NCBI RefSeq assembly: GCF_000332995.1
Contig: NZ_BANS01000047.1
Location: 1 to 48,801 of the forward strand
Length of the DNA stretch: 48,801 nucleotides
Reading direction: 5' to 3'
Source: Gordonia amicalis NBRC 100051 = JCM 11271
Lineage (GTDB): Bacteria > Actinomycetota > Actinomycetes > Mycobacteriales > Mycobacteriaceae
The translations under genes were made by a program, and so were the position numbers. Within the stretch, counting starts at the first letter, position 1; each line of letters begins with the position of its first letter. Shown in pieces: positions 41,445 to 48,801 of this stretch. The notes under the pieces were generated by a model. It worked only from the letters and a program-made list of their open reading frames with translations, was not told the DNA's origin and made no database searches.

Positions 41445-42093
41445 TCCTCTTACCACCAGGGCTATCCGTTTCGTTGCTTGCACAATTCTCGGTGTGATCT
41501 GCGCCGGGTGCACGACGAATGGAGATCCCATCGCCAGCGTCAGTAGCCCCGCAACTGCGCCTCCGACCTCAACGGCCGGGATTCGACAAACCGACGATGC
41601 CGGAAGGTCGTTGCCATTCACGACCGAGTATCCAAATCGGTGGAGCATCAACAACGACGGGACACCATACGAACCGTGTACACAAGTCTCCGACGAGGTC
41701 GTGGAACAGTTCGGTCTGCGCAGAGACTCAGTGGAGGACGTGGCAGGATCTGACTTTCAAACCGCGCGTGGCTGCAGATGGACGTACGTTGACGACGGAA
41801 TGTCCTCGATCTCCCAGTTTGTTGGCAACATCCTCCGGCCCCAACTTGGTCTCGACGGATACAAAGCCAAGAACTCTGCCGGAAAAACTTGGTATCCAGA
41901 TACATTCATCAATACCCGCCGCGTGCTTGTTGGGTCGATCGGGGCTGGCGTCTGCTCGGCCTACGTCCAGTCCGGTGGTGCTGTGGTCGTGACTACAGTT
42001 TCCAGATTCGATATCCCGCCCCCTCCGAGTGCCGAGGTATGTAGTACTGCGGTCGACTTCCTGAGGGCGACTATAAGTGAAATCCCGGCATGA
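41407..42093 (+). CDS. DUF3558-family lipoprotein
   Basis: Protein of 228 residues. The N-terminus has a lipoprotein signal with a hydrophobic core FVACTILGVICAGC and the modified Cys near residue 35, followed by a Ser/Thr/Pro linker. The mature domain keeps the DUF3558 cysteine pattern (EPCTQVSDEVVEQFGL, GCRWTY, VCSAYV, EVCSTAVDFL). Such surface lipoproteins are common in mycolata; their role is unknown. ATG at 41407 overlaps the previous gene by 38 bases; TTG at 41434 with AGGGAG upstream is an equally possible start. The pair may be an immunity/partner set of a lost effector. Confidence 0.75.
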   Translation: MPIDRERSGLPRNPLTTRAIRFVACTILGVICAGCTTNGDPIASVSSPATAPPTSTAGIRQTDDAGRSLPFTTEYPNRWSINNDGTPYEPCTQVSDEVVEQFGLRRDSVEDVAGSDFQTARGCRWTYVDDGMSSISQFVGNILRPQLGLDGYKAKNSAGKTWYPDTFINTRRVLVGSIGAGVCSAYVQSGGAVVVTTVSRFDIPPPPSAEVCSTAVDFLRATISEIPA

Positions 42094-42155
42094 GGACATG
42101 TCCCTGCACCACCCTTTCGTCCAAGGATGACCTACCGCGCGAAGTTGGGTTGCGA

Positions 42156-42909
42156 CTATCCGGTTGCCCCGACGCAAACCAACTTGACCAACTCCGCCCG
42201 GTTCCGTACCCGCGTAGCCGTGAACACCCGGCTGACCTACTTCTTCACAGTGTCAACCCCCAGGTTGAGTATCGACGCGATCTCTTCGTTGGTATGCCCA
42301 TCCGCAACGAGCTCCGCCAACTCGATCTGCCGCGGCGAAAGGCACTCCCGCCACGATGGGAGCGTCTGCCGGGTAGCAATTTCGCAACGTTGGACAGTTG
42401 CCGCGACAACAGCCCCATGGCATGCAACCGAACGCGGTCTGGTTCCTTACCCTCCGAGTCGAACAACCCGACCAGCCCATGACAGTCGTTCGCGAGGTCG
42501 AGATGCATCACGGATGCGCTGTGTAACTGCTTGCGGTACAGGAAGTCTTGCAGATAACTGACCGAGTCGGTTGCGAGCCCGCCGAGTTTGTCCGCAGAGA
42601 TCGCCGGGGTCTTCGACAGCGCCGCACGCGACTGCGCGGACGCGAAGACATCCTTCGGGTACCACCGCGCTTGATACTCGTCGATGACCGGCGTGATCCG
42701 CCCAGTGACCACCGGGCTGGGATCCGAGAACGCGGTGACAAAGGTCGGACCGGTGAAGAAGGTGGTGTTCAGGCAGTCGTAGTGCTCGTGCAGCGCACCC
42801 ATCAAGACGTTCTTGAACGCACGAGCGTCTCCGCCTCCGAGCATGCGTCGAGAATGGCGAAGACCCGTTCGTACTCGTCCACAGGCAGCGCGACCGACTG
42901 ACTGGCCAA
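42156..42909 (-). pseudogene. LuxR-family regulator, decayed
   Basis: From TTG 42909 (after GGGAGG) the frame encodes an N-terminal segment ending EAETLV, shifts by one base at about 42821 to AFKNVLMGALHEHY and a roughly 150-residue sensor part, shifts again around 42345-42375, and ends in a LuxR helix-turn-helix: LSPRQIELAELVADGHTNEE continuing IASILNLGVDTVKK, then TAG (42237-42239) in place of the usual Tyr, then VSRVF and so on to the stop at 42156. Two frameshifts and one stop inside the recognition helix leave no functional regulator. It is divergent from the LimB-like gene, so it was probably its regulator. Confidence 0.85.
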
Positions 42910-43123
42910 CGTCCACTCCTCCCTACGGCACCAATCCCCGAACTGTACCGGCTCGAGTGTGATGCGGAGCACATGCAACGTCATGCAACGGTCGCACGCC
43001 CCGATGCCTTGGAGGCGCCGCGCAAACCGTCCACTTTCGTGCACTGTGGCACCAGTCACACTGTTTCTAGTCTCGGGGTCGTGGCCGACAGAACGTCGGC
43101 CGAGTAGATCGACAGGAGATCCC

Positions 43124-44290
43124 ATGAGCAGGCTTCGTTTCGGATACTTCATGGCGCCGTTCCACGCACCCGGCCGCAACCCCACCGCAGCCCTCGAACG
43201 CGACCTCGACCTGGTCGAACACCTCGACCATCTCGGATACGACGAAGCCTGGTTCGGCGAACACCACTCTGCAGGCAGCGAGATCATCGCCTCCCCCGAG
43301 ATCATGATCGCCGCGGCCTCCCAGCGAGCGAAGCGCATCCGATTCGGTACCGGCGTCACCTCGCTCTCCTACCACAATCCCTTGTGGGCGGCCGACCGCA
43401 TCATGCAGCTCGACCACATGACGCGCGGGCGGACCACCTTCGGCGTCGGCCCCGGTTCCCTACCAACCGACTCCGCGATGATCGGCCTCAACCCCACCGA
43501 CACCCGTGAGCTGTTGCAGGAGAACCTCGACATCGTCGTGCGACTCCTCCGCGGCGAGACGGTGTCCGCGAAGACCCGCACCCATGAGCTATACGACGCC
43601 AAGCTGCAGCTGGCGCCCTATTCAACCGATGGAATCGACGTCGTCGTCGCTGCCGTGGCTTCACCCACTGGACCTCGTCTTGCCGGCACCCACGGCCTCG
43701 GCCTGCTGTCGATCGGCGCGACACTCTCCGCCGACGGGTTCGACGCCCTCGGCCACCACTGGAACGTCATGGAGGAGCGGGCTGCGGCCAACAACGTCAC
43801 CGTCGACCGCAGCAAGTGGACCCTCGCAGGGCCGTTCCACATCGCCGAGACCGAAGCCGAGGCGTACCGCCAGGTCGAGTACGGCATCGAGCAGTGGTTC
43901 GACTACTTCCAGCACGTCGCGGCGTTCCCTCAGATGACCGTCTCCGGAAGCAAGCTCACGGAAATGATCGACTTCATCAACGAGGCCGGCATCGGCGTCA
44001 TCGGTACCGCTGAACAGGCGCGAGCTCAGGTCCAGCGGCTGTGGGATCAGTCGGGCGGCTTCGGGTGTCTGCTGCAGATGGGCCACGACTGGGCGAACCC
44101 GCAGGACACCAAGCGTTCCGCGGAACTCTTCGCGCAGGAGGTGTTCCCCCACTTCCAAGGTCAGGCGCAGGCGACGCTCGACGCCGCCGAGCATGCACGT
44201 GCCGTGCGGGAGGGCCATGCCGCGAAGCAGCTCGAGGCCGTTGACCACATGACGCGCAAGTATCAGCAGGAGCTGGCAGAGAAGTCATAG
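43124..44290 (+). CDS. LLM-class flavin monooxygenase, LimB-like
   Basis: Protein of 388 residues with the luciferase-like barrel. N-terminal RLRFGYFMAPFHAPGRNP, GYDEAWFGEHHSAG and the cofactor region TFGVGPGSLPTDS match the limonene 1,2-monooxygenase (LimB) branch of flavin-dependent monooxygenases, which use FMNH2 from a separate reductase and oxidise terpenes or related hydrophobic substrates. Complete, with ACAGGAG before ATG 43124. No reductase is adjacent. Its divergent regulator is a pseudogene, so expression may now be constitutive or lost. Confidence 0.88.
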   Translation: MSRLRFGYFMAPFHAPGRNPTAALERDLDLVEHLDHLGYDEAWFGEHHSAGSEIIASPEIMIAAASQRAKRIRFGTGVTSLSYHNPLWAADRIMQLDHMTRGRTTFGVGPGSLPTDSAMIGLNPTDTRELLQENLDIVVRLLRGETVSAKTRTHELYDAKLQLAPYSTDGIDVVVAAVASPTGPRLAGTHGLGLLSIGATLSADGFDALGHHWNVMEERAAANNVTVDRSKWTLAGPFHIAETEAEAYRQVEYGIEQWFDYFQHVAAFPQMTVSGSKLTEMIDFINEAGIGVIGTAEQARAQVQRLWDQSGGFGCLLQMGHDWANPQDTKRSAELFAQEVFPHFQGQAQATLDAAEHARAVREGHAAKQLEAVDHMTRKYQQELAEKS

Positions 44291-44304
44291 CTGTTCAGGT
44301 GTAG

Positions 44305-44339
44305 GTCGGTCGTCGTCGACACGCTCGACGACGACCGAC
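44305..44339 (+). terminator. Terminator after the LimB-like gene
   Basis: Arms 44305-44319 and 44325-44339 form a perfect 15-bp stem with a 5-base loop, 14 bases beyond the stop codon at 44290. Confidence 0.8.
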
Positions 44340-44423
44340 TTCGTTGGCCAGCTGCTACACCCGCTTCGTGCCGCCGCCTTGACGCCCCGTGATGCGCACA
44401 GTCAGGTTTGGAACAATGCGAAC

Positions 44424-45029
44424 ATGATCGAACAAAGCCTCTGGATGCAGCAGGTAGCCGCGGACCCGGACCATTCCCACTGGTACGTCGAGCGCTTCCG
44501 CAAACTGGAGCGTGAAGGCAACGACGTAGTGGGCGAGGCCCGACTCATCGACGCGATGGCCGCACGCGGGTCGCATATCCTCGATGCCGGCTGCGGACCT
44601 GGACGGACCGGCGGCTACCTACACACAGTTGGACACCGCGTCGTCGGCGTGGACGTCGATCCTGTGCTCATTGCCGCAGCCGAGGAAGATCATCCTGGAC
44701 CGCGCTGGGTGGTCCAGGATCTCGCAGAACTGGACCTTCCTGCGGTCGGTATCCCCGACCCGTTCGACATCGTCGTGTCCGCGGGAAATGTCATGGCGTT
44801 CTTGGCACCCAGTACACGAGTCACCGTACTGAGACGGCTCCGTAGCCATTTGCGTGACGACGGCCGTGCGGTGATCGGGTTCGGTGCCGGTCGCGGGTAT
44901 TCGTTCGACGAGTTCCTGGCGGACGCCGGGATGGCGGGCTTCACCAGTGACGTGTTGCTGTCGGCGTGGGATGTTCGGCCGTTCACCTCGGACTCGGAGT
45001 TCCTGGTGGCGGTGCTGCGGCCGAGTTAG
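44424..45029 (+). CDS. Class I SAM-dependent methyltransferase
   Basis: Protein of 201 residues with a Rossmann-like methyltransferase fold. Motif I is HILDAGCGPGRTGG (about residues 50-63), the acidic ribose-binding residue is in VVGVDVDP (about 72-79) and motif IV is FDIVVSAGNVMAFL. The substrate is not evident. ATG at 44424 places the MIEQSLWMQQVAADPDHSHW opening of this subfamily at the N-terminus; a TTG at 44379 in the same frame is less likely. It stands alone between the LimB-like gene and the T7SS locus. Confidence 0.88.
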   Translation: MIEQSLWMQQVAADPDHSHWYVERFRKLEREGNDVVGEARLIDAMAARGSHILDAGCGPGRTGGYLHTVGHRVVGVDVDPVLIAAAEEDHPGPRWVVQDLAELDLPAVGIPDPFDIVVSAGNVMAFLAPSTRVTVLRRLRSHLRDDGRAVIGFGAGRGYSFDEFLADAGMAGFTSDVLLSAWDVRPFTSDSEFLVAVLRPS

Positions 45030-45223
45030 TTGCTGTCCCGAACGGGCAGCAAACTGATTGCACGTGGGCCATTTGTCCGGCCGCTTGGCTCACCGATCAC
45101 CGGGCGAACTGCGAATTCTCCTGGCATAGAGGATCATTCGTGCAATCGCGACCAGCCTGTGGACAACATCCTCGATATCCCCACAAGCCCAGGTAACGTC
45201 CCGGGCGATTGAAGGGGGCAGTC

Positions 45224-45544
45224 GTGGAACTGACAGCGCATCTAGCAGCGCTGCGCGCAGTGTCGCAAGACGTGACAGCGCTGCATGGCGACGTCACCGA
45301 GGAATGGTCGACGATCACCAAGCGCGCCGAGGATCTCTTCGGCGTCAGCTGGTCTGGGACCGCAGCGGACTCGTATGCAGAGCCTTGGGCGAATTGCTGC
45401 GAAGGTGTGGATCACATTCTGAACGGCCTCAGCTCGACGGGGCGTCTCCTCGTCTCTGCCGCACAGGTCTACGCGGAGGGCGACACCGCTGGCGCGGAAG
45501 GCATCAAGGGCGCGACCCCTTTCACCCCCTTGAAACTGCCGTGA
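45224..45544 (+). CDS. WXG100-family protein (first of the TNT locus)
   Basis: Protein of 106 residues with the helix-turn-helix ESX fold; the turn is FGVSWSGTAADSYAEPW (W-S-G, about 44-46). WXG100 proteins form dimers and are exported by type VII secretion, often as partners of larger effectors. GTG at 45224 follows GAAGGGGG; TTG at 45209 is an alternative. The stop overlaps the next start by GTGA. First gene of a coupled three-gene unit. Confidence 0.85.
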   Translation: MELTAHLAALRAVSQDVTALHGDVTEEWSTITKRAEDLFGVSWSGTAADSYAEPWANCCEGVDHILNGLSSTGRLLVSAAQVYAEGDTAGAEGIKGATPFTPLKLP

Positions 45545-45837
45545 CCTCCGACGATGCTTACCGCATCGAGTTGGCCGCGGTCGAGAGGTTCGTTAACGAT
45601 CTCGTGAGATTCGCGACAACAGTCGACGAACGGATCCGCGCTCTGGATCGGCGAATCGACGATCTTCACCTGGACTGGAGTGGCGAAGGCGTGATCGCTC
45701 ACCGAGACGCCCACCACCGGTGGAAAGAGGGAGTAGCAGACATCCGCGAGGCCATCGTCGAAGTCCGGAAGGCGGCAAATAGGTCGCACTCGGCGTTCGG
45801 CGGCCTGCAGGAGCATCAGCGAAAGATGTGGCCTTGA
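45541..45837 (+). CDS. WXG100-family protein (second of the TNT locus)
   Basis: Protein of 98 residues, helical hairpin with the turn DLHLDWSGEGVIAHRDAH (W-S-G, about 40-42). Starts at GTG 45541 overlapping the first WXG100 gene (GTGA) and overlaps the TNT gene by 10 bases. The pair probably forms a heterodimer for export of the TNT effector. No toxin motif. Confidence 0.84.
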   Translation: MTSDDAYRIELAAVERFVNDLVRFATTVDERIRALDRRIDDLHLDWSGEGVIAHRDAHHRWKEGVADIREAIVEVRKAANRSHSAFGGLQEHQRKMWP

Positions 45838-47393
45838 CGCCACCTATCGCTGTTCGCCCGGCGACGTTCTCGACGGCAGCGGATGCGTTCTTGGATGTCC
45901 ACGCCGAGATCGGCAGGACGGTCAACGACCTCTACTCTTCACTGCAGTCTTGCAGGCAGATGGCGGGCCAAGATGGGGCTGGACGAGCGTTCGCCGACCA
46001 CTACGACAAGACAGTCAACGGCCAACAGAGCCTCCTGGCAGGTATCGCCCTGATGGGTAACGCGTGCGCCAAGATGGCTGAGCTGCTTGATGCCTCGGCG
46101 GTCAATCACGCGAACGTGAACAGCGCGATTGGACTATGCACGCCCGCTACCCCTACCGGGAATCTCAAGCAACTCGACAAAATTCCGACGCTGTCGTTGG
46201 GTTCCTCGTTCGGCGGGCCCGGAGAACCCAGCAACTGGGAGAAGCTGAGGGAATTCGTCGAAGGGGAAGTCTTTCCCGATGGAGATCCCGCCAAGCTCGA
46301 GAACGCCGGGGACGCCTGGACACGTGCGGCGACTTCTCTTCGCAGGCAGCAACAGGCCGTTCGCTCTGCGATAAAGCCGATTGCCGGCGAACGCTCAGCA
46401 GAGGTCGGCCCAGCTCAAGATCAAGCATCCTTGATCGACCAGCACCTTGGCGGGATTGCGGAGTCGTGCGATGCCACGGCCAAACTGTGCAATCAGTTCG
46501 CGGACGAAGTTCGTAAGACCCGCGACAGGATCGGCGACCTCGTCAGGGAGCTGACGTGTGAGCTACTGGTGGCGGCAGCTATCGGTGTCGCACTGGTGCT
46601 TGTGACTTCTGGGCTCGGTAGCCTGCTGGCAACCGCGGCGGGCGTGGCGAAAGCAACTCAAACAGGGGCGCGAATCGCGGGAGTGATCCGCGGGCTGATG
46701 GCCGCGGCCGGCCCTGTCCTGCGTCCGGCGGCTTACGTCCTGGATCCGGTGGGGGCTGCTGTTGGTGACCTGGGCGCACTGATGGGCGCTCGCGCGGCGA
46801 TGTTCGGCATGAGCATGTCTAGAGGCTCCGTGCGGGCGGCCCAGTTAGCGGCAGCATTGGAGAAGATCCCCACCTGGGCTCATGACGAGCTCAAGAGAGC
46901 CGTCGATCCTGACTTCCTGCGCACGTCTTTGGAAGCCGGCGGCGTACCAAAAAACATCATCGACGATGCGATCGCCAGCAACCCGTACCGCAATATGACG
47001 CCCGAACAGATCTTGGAACGGTACTGGGACGGCAACGGCTGGGCGTACCCACCCAACAACGGGTTCAAGGGCGACTACCACGTCTCCGACAACATTCCCG
47101 AAGGCACTCGTCTGGACAGGATAGGTTCGAGCGATGGCGGATTCATGGGGCGGGACGGGGATTCGTACGGCGCGCGAGCGCTTCCGCCGGGCAAGTCCGG
47201 TGCGTACCACGAATACGTTGGCACGGGTAAGCAACTCCCTGATGAGTGGGAAGTCCGGCACGGAGAGGTAGCGAGAGCGTTCGATCGTGAGGGCGGGGGT
47301 CGCCAGTGGGTCGTGATCGACAAACAGACGGGTGATGAGATATCTGTCGGCGACCTGCTGGAGCGCGGTGTGATCGCACCCAGGACGCGTTGA
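45828..47393 (+). CDS. TNT-domain effector (predicted NAD(P)+ glycohydrolase)
   Basis: Protein of 521 residues. Residues 1-200 are helical, WXG/EspB-like; 245-335 are hydrophobic and Ala/Gly-rich (membrane-active or channel-like stretch); about 405-515 form the tuberculosis-necrotizing-toxin (TNT) domain: GWAYPPNNGFKGDY, PEGTRLDRIGSSDGGFMG, RALPPGKSGAYHEYVG and GGGRQWVV, where the Gln lines up with the catalytic Gln of TNT. TNT hydrolyses NAD+ in host or rival cells (known for M. tuberculosis CpnT). Start GTG 45828 or TTG 45834, both within the preceding overlap. The putative immunity genes follow directly. Confidence 0.87.
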   Translation: MALTPPIAVRPATFSTAADAFLDVHAEIGRTVNDLYSSLQSCRQMAGQDGAGRAFADHYDKTVNGQQSLLAGIALMGNACAKMAELLDASAVNHANVNSAIGLCTPATPTGNLKQLDKIPTLSLGSSFGGPGEPSNWEKLREFVEGEVFPDGDPAKLENAGDAWTRAATSLRRQQQAVRSAIKPIAGERSAEVGPAQDQASLIDQHLGGIAESCDATAKLCNQFADEVRKTRDRIGDLVRELTCELLVAAAIGVALVLVTSGLGSLLATAAGVAKATQTGARIAGVIRGLMAAAGPVLRPAAYVLDPVGAAVGDLGALMGARAAMFGMSMSRGSVRAAQLAAALEKIPTWAHDELKRAVDPDFLRTSLEAGGVPKNIIDDAIASNPYRNMTPEQILERYWDGNGWAYPPNNGFKGDYHVSDNIPEGTRLDRIGSSDGGFMGRDGDSYGARALPPGKSGAYHEYVGTGKQLPDEWEVRHGEVARAFDREGGGRQWVVIDKQTGDEISVGDLLERGVIAPRTR

Positions 47394-47418
47394 CATGAGT
47401 TCGACTTGGAGGGAAGAA

Positions 47419-48045
47419 ATGGATCGCTGGCACGGCCTGGCAAACCTGTTCGCCTCGCTGGACTATTGGTCCGAGGTGCAGACGACGCTCGCTCAGCAAG
47501 GCGCCTTCGAGACTGCAGCGCCCCTGTTTGGGCGTCCGTATCTGGATGGCAACCGGTTGTTGTTCCCCCGAGGACCCGGCGCCGATCAGGACTCCGAAGG
47601 TTACACCGACTACTCGATTCACGACGTCGCCGACCACTTCGCACTCGAAGTATCCGGGCAGCGTCGAGGCAGAACATACGAGAACGTGGCGAAGGCGTGG
47701 TTCAGCGACTTCGCCGATATAGCGAAGTACTTTGTCGGTTCGAACGTTGCTAGCCGCACGCGCAGTAGGTATCGCCCGGCCAACCTCGAGATCATCAATC
47801 ATCGGTGGCTGGACCGCGGGCCGGCGCCTCTCTGGGATCAAGTGAGAGAACCAAACCCGGGCGGATTTGATCGTGCGGTGAAGTACTTTCGTTCCGACCA
47901 CCCTGAGCGGTGGTACTTCACCGTAACCACTGACTCGGACACGTCATTCATGCTGGATTTGCCTTGGCGCGAACTGAATTCCATTTTCAGCGAGGGGATA
48001 CCGGGGATCGAGCACATCCCGTTTCCGAAATTCTCGGACGGCTGA
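47419..48045 (+). CDS. Putative immunity protein for the TNT effector (first copy)
   Basis: Protein of 208 residues without signal or membrane segments. ATG at 47419 follows GGAGGGAAG and aligns with the start of the second copy; an ATG at 47395 in frame is less likely. Aromatic-rich N-terminus (MDRWHGLANLFASLDYWSEV), a Tyr/Asp block GYTDYSIHDV and a C-terminal YFTVTTDSDTSFMLDLPWRE. Position right after the toxin and size suggest an immunity factor of the TNT-immunity (IFT/Imm61-like) type; I cannot confirm the family from sequence alone. Confidence 0.68.
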   Translation: MDRWHGLANLFASLDYWSEVQTTLAQQGAFETAAPLFGRPYLDGNRLLFPRGPGADQDSEGYTDYSIHDVADHFALEVSGQRRGRTYENVAKAWFSDFADIAKYFVGSNVASRTRSRYRPANLEIINHRWLDRGPAPLWDQVREPNPGGFDRAVKYFRSDHPERWYFTVTTDSDTSFMLDLPWRELNSIFSEGIPGIEHIPFPKFSDG

Positions 48046-48181
48046 CTGTATCGGCCTTGCTGATCAGAGTAGTTGGCGACGACCGTCCACGAGCGGATCT
48101 TCAATCTCGACAAGTCCACAACCGACTCAGGAGGCGTGGCGTGAGCAGTAGCCCCGACAAGAGGAAACACAAAGACTCATC

Positions 48182-48801
48182 ATGGATAAGTGGAGCGGTC
48201 TGGCAGACCTACTGTCGTCACTGGAGTACTGGTCGGAGGTTCAAACAACCCTCTCGAACGAAGGTCACTTCCAGGGTGCTGCCCCGGTGTACGGGCGTCC
48301 CTACCTGGAGGACGGGCGGCTGGTTATCCCCCGCGGGCCCGGCATGGCGAAGGACTCGGACGGCTACACCGACTACTCCATCCTCGACAGCGATGGGTAC
48401 TTCAGTATTCGAAGCTCCGGCAGAAGTCGGGGGAATCTGTACGCGGATTCGCCGGAGTCGTGGTTTGGAATGTTCAGCGACGCGGCAAAGCATTTCCTGG
48501 CGCGTGAGGTGGCGCTGACTACGCGACTGCGTGTTCAGGGCAAGCGTCTCGAGATAGTCACTCGCAGATTGAAGAGCCTCGGACTTGCTCCCTCGTGGAC
48601 GGAGGTCGCCCAGCCGAATCCCGGCGGGTTTGTTGACTCCAAGACGTACTTCAGGAGTGATGACCCAAGCAGGTTCTACATCACCGTCAATCCAGATACT
48701 GCAACTTCCTTCCTCCTCGACCTGAACTGGCGAGAGCTCAATTCAACCTTCAGCGAAGGAATCCCGGGTTTCGAGTACGTTCCACTGCCGAGCTTCAGCT
48801 G
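48182..48801 (+). CDS. Putative TNT immunity protein, second copy, partial at window end
   Basis: Reads openly from ATG 48182 to the end of the window (206 codons plus 2 bases, no stop). Clearly paralogous to the 47419 product: MDKWSGLADLLSSLEYWSEV, the RPYLEDGRLVIPRGPG block, GYTDYSILDSDGYF and DLNWRELNSTFSEGIPGFEY match it in order. Spacing between copies is 136 bases. GAGGAAA lies upstream of the start. Tandem duplication of an immunity gene is typical of polymorphic toxin loci; one copy may protect against a different toxin variant. Confidence 0.7.
   Translation, partial: MDKWSGLADLLSSLEYWSEVQTTLSNEGHFQGAAPVYGRPYLEDGRLVIPRGPGMAKDSDGYTDYSILDSDGYFSIRSSGRSRGNLYADSPESWFGMFSDAAKHFLAREVALTTRLRVQGKRLEIVTRRLKSLGLAPSWTEVAQPNPGGFVDSKTYFRSDDPSRFYITVNPDTATSFLLDLNWRELNSTFSEGIPGFEYVPLPSFS

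Overview
The window is high-GC DNA from a mycolic-acid-type actinobacterium (Mycobacteriales). A Gordonia-like or Rhodococcus-like host fits best, but this is inferred from gene content only. The supporting features are WXG100/type VII secretion-style proteins, a CpnT/TNT-like toxin, FadD5-type acyl-CoA synthetases, LLM (F420/flavin) oxidoreductases, an MpaB-family oxygenase, a DUF3558 lipoprotein and frequent GTG/TTG starts with ATGA or GTGA gene overlaps. I see no rRNA, tRNA or CRISPR array.

Layout. 1-7.4 kb: an ABC exporter operon on the minus strand, then a plus-strand redox operon (molybdopterin oxidoreductase plus its FAD reductase, glutathione peroxidase, DUF1295 membrane protein, FAD/NAD oxidoreductase, membrane protein). 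7.4-10.8 kb: two tandem fadD5-like genes, the second with a shifted C-terminus. 10.9-14.4 kb: an ECF42-type sigma factor with its DGPF partner, an M15 peptidase and a DUF2235 hydrolase. 14.7-20.9 kb: a catabolic locus (MpaB oxygenase, two acyl-CoA dehydrogenase genes of which one is frameshifted, crotonase, LLM oxidoreductase, FadR-type GntR regulator). Three similar 19-bp sites sit before its transcription units and are good candidates for the regulator's operators. 21-24.4 kb: an IS3-family element whose two sides are remnants of two different genes, the scar of an IS-associated deletion. 24.6-27.5 kb: tandem repeats, two TetR regulators, a START-like protein and a SnoaL-like protein.

27.5-36.4 kb is a polymorphic-toxin island on the minus strand. 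It holds an SseB-like gene, a WXG-like helical protein, a giant RHS/YD-repeat protein with a WXG-type N-terminus and an unassigned toxin tip, a HEAT-like immunity gene overlapping the toxin end, and then a tail of orphan immunity-like genes that is AT-richer than its surroundings. The 5' end of the RHS gene shows an apparent +1 frameshift exactly inside a perfect 22-bp palindrome.

36.5-45 kb is mostly core: M23 peptidase, APC permease, NrtR-like Nudix regulator, vWA protein, a T7SS-type small protein with a DUF3558 lipoprotein, a decayed LuxR regulator divergent from a LimB-like monooxygenase, and a methyltransferase. 45.2-48.8 kb is a second toxin locus: two WXG100-like proteins, a TNT-domain effector (predicted NAD(P)+ glycohydrolase) and two tandem paralogous putative immunity genes, the last cut by the window end.

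Several genes carry single-base frameshifts (second fadD, acyl-CoA dehydrogenase, RHS start, LuxR). At least one lies in a homopolymer, so real decay and sequencing error both have to be considered.
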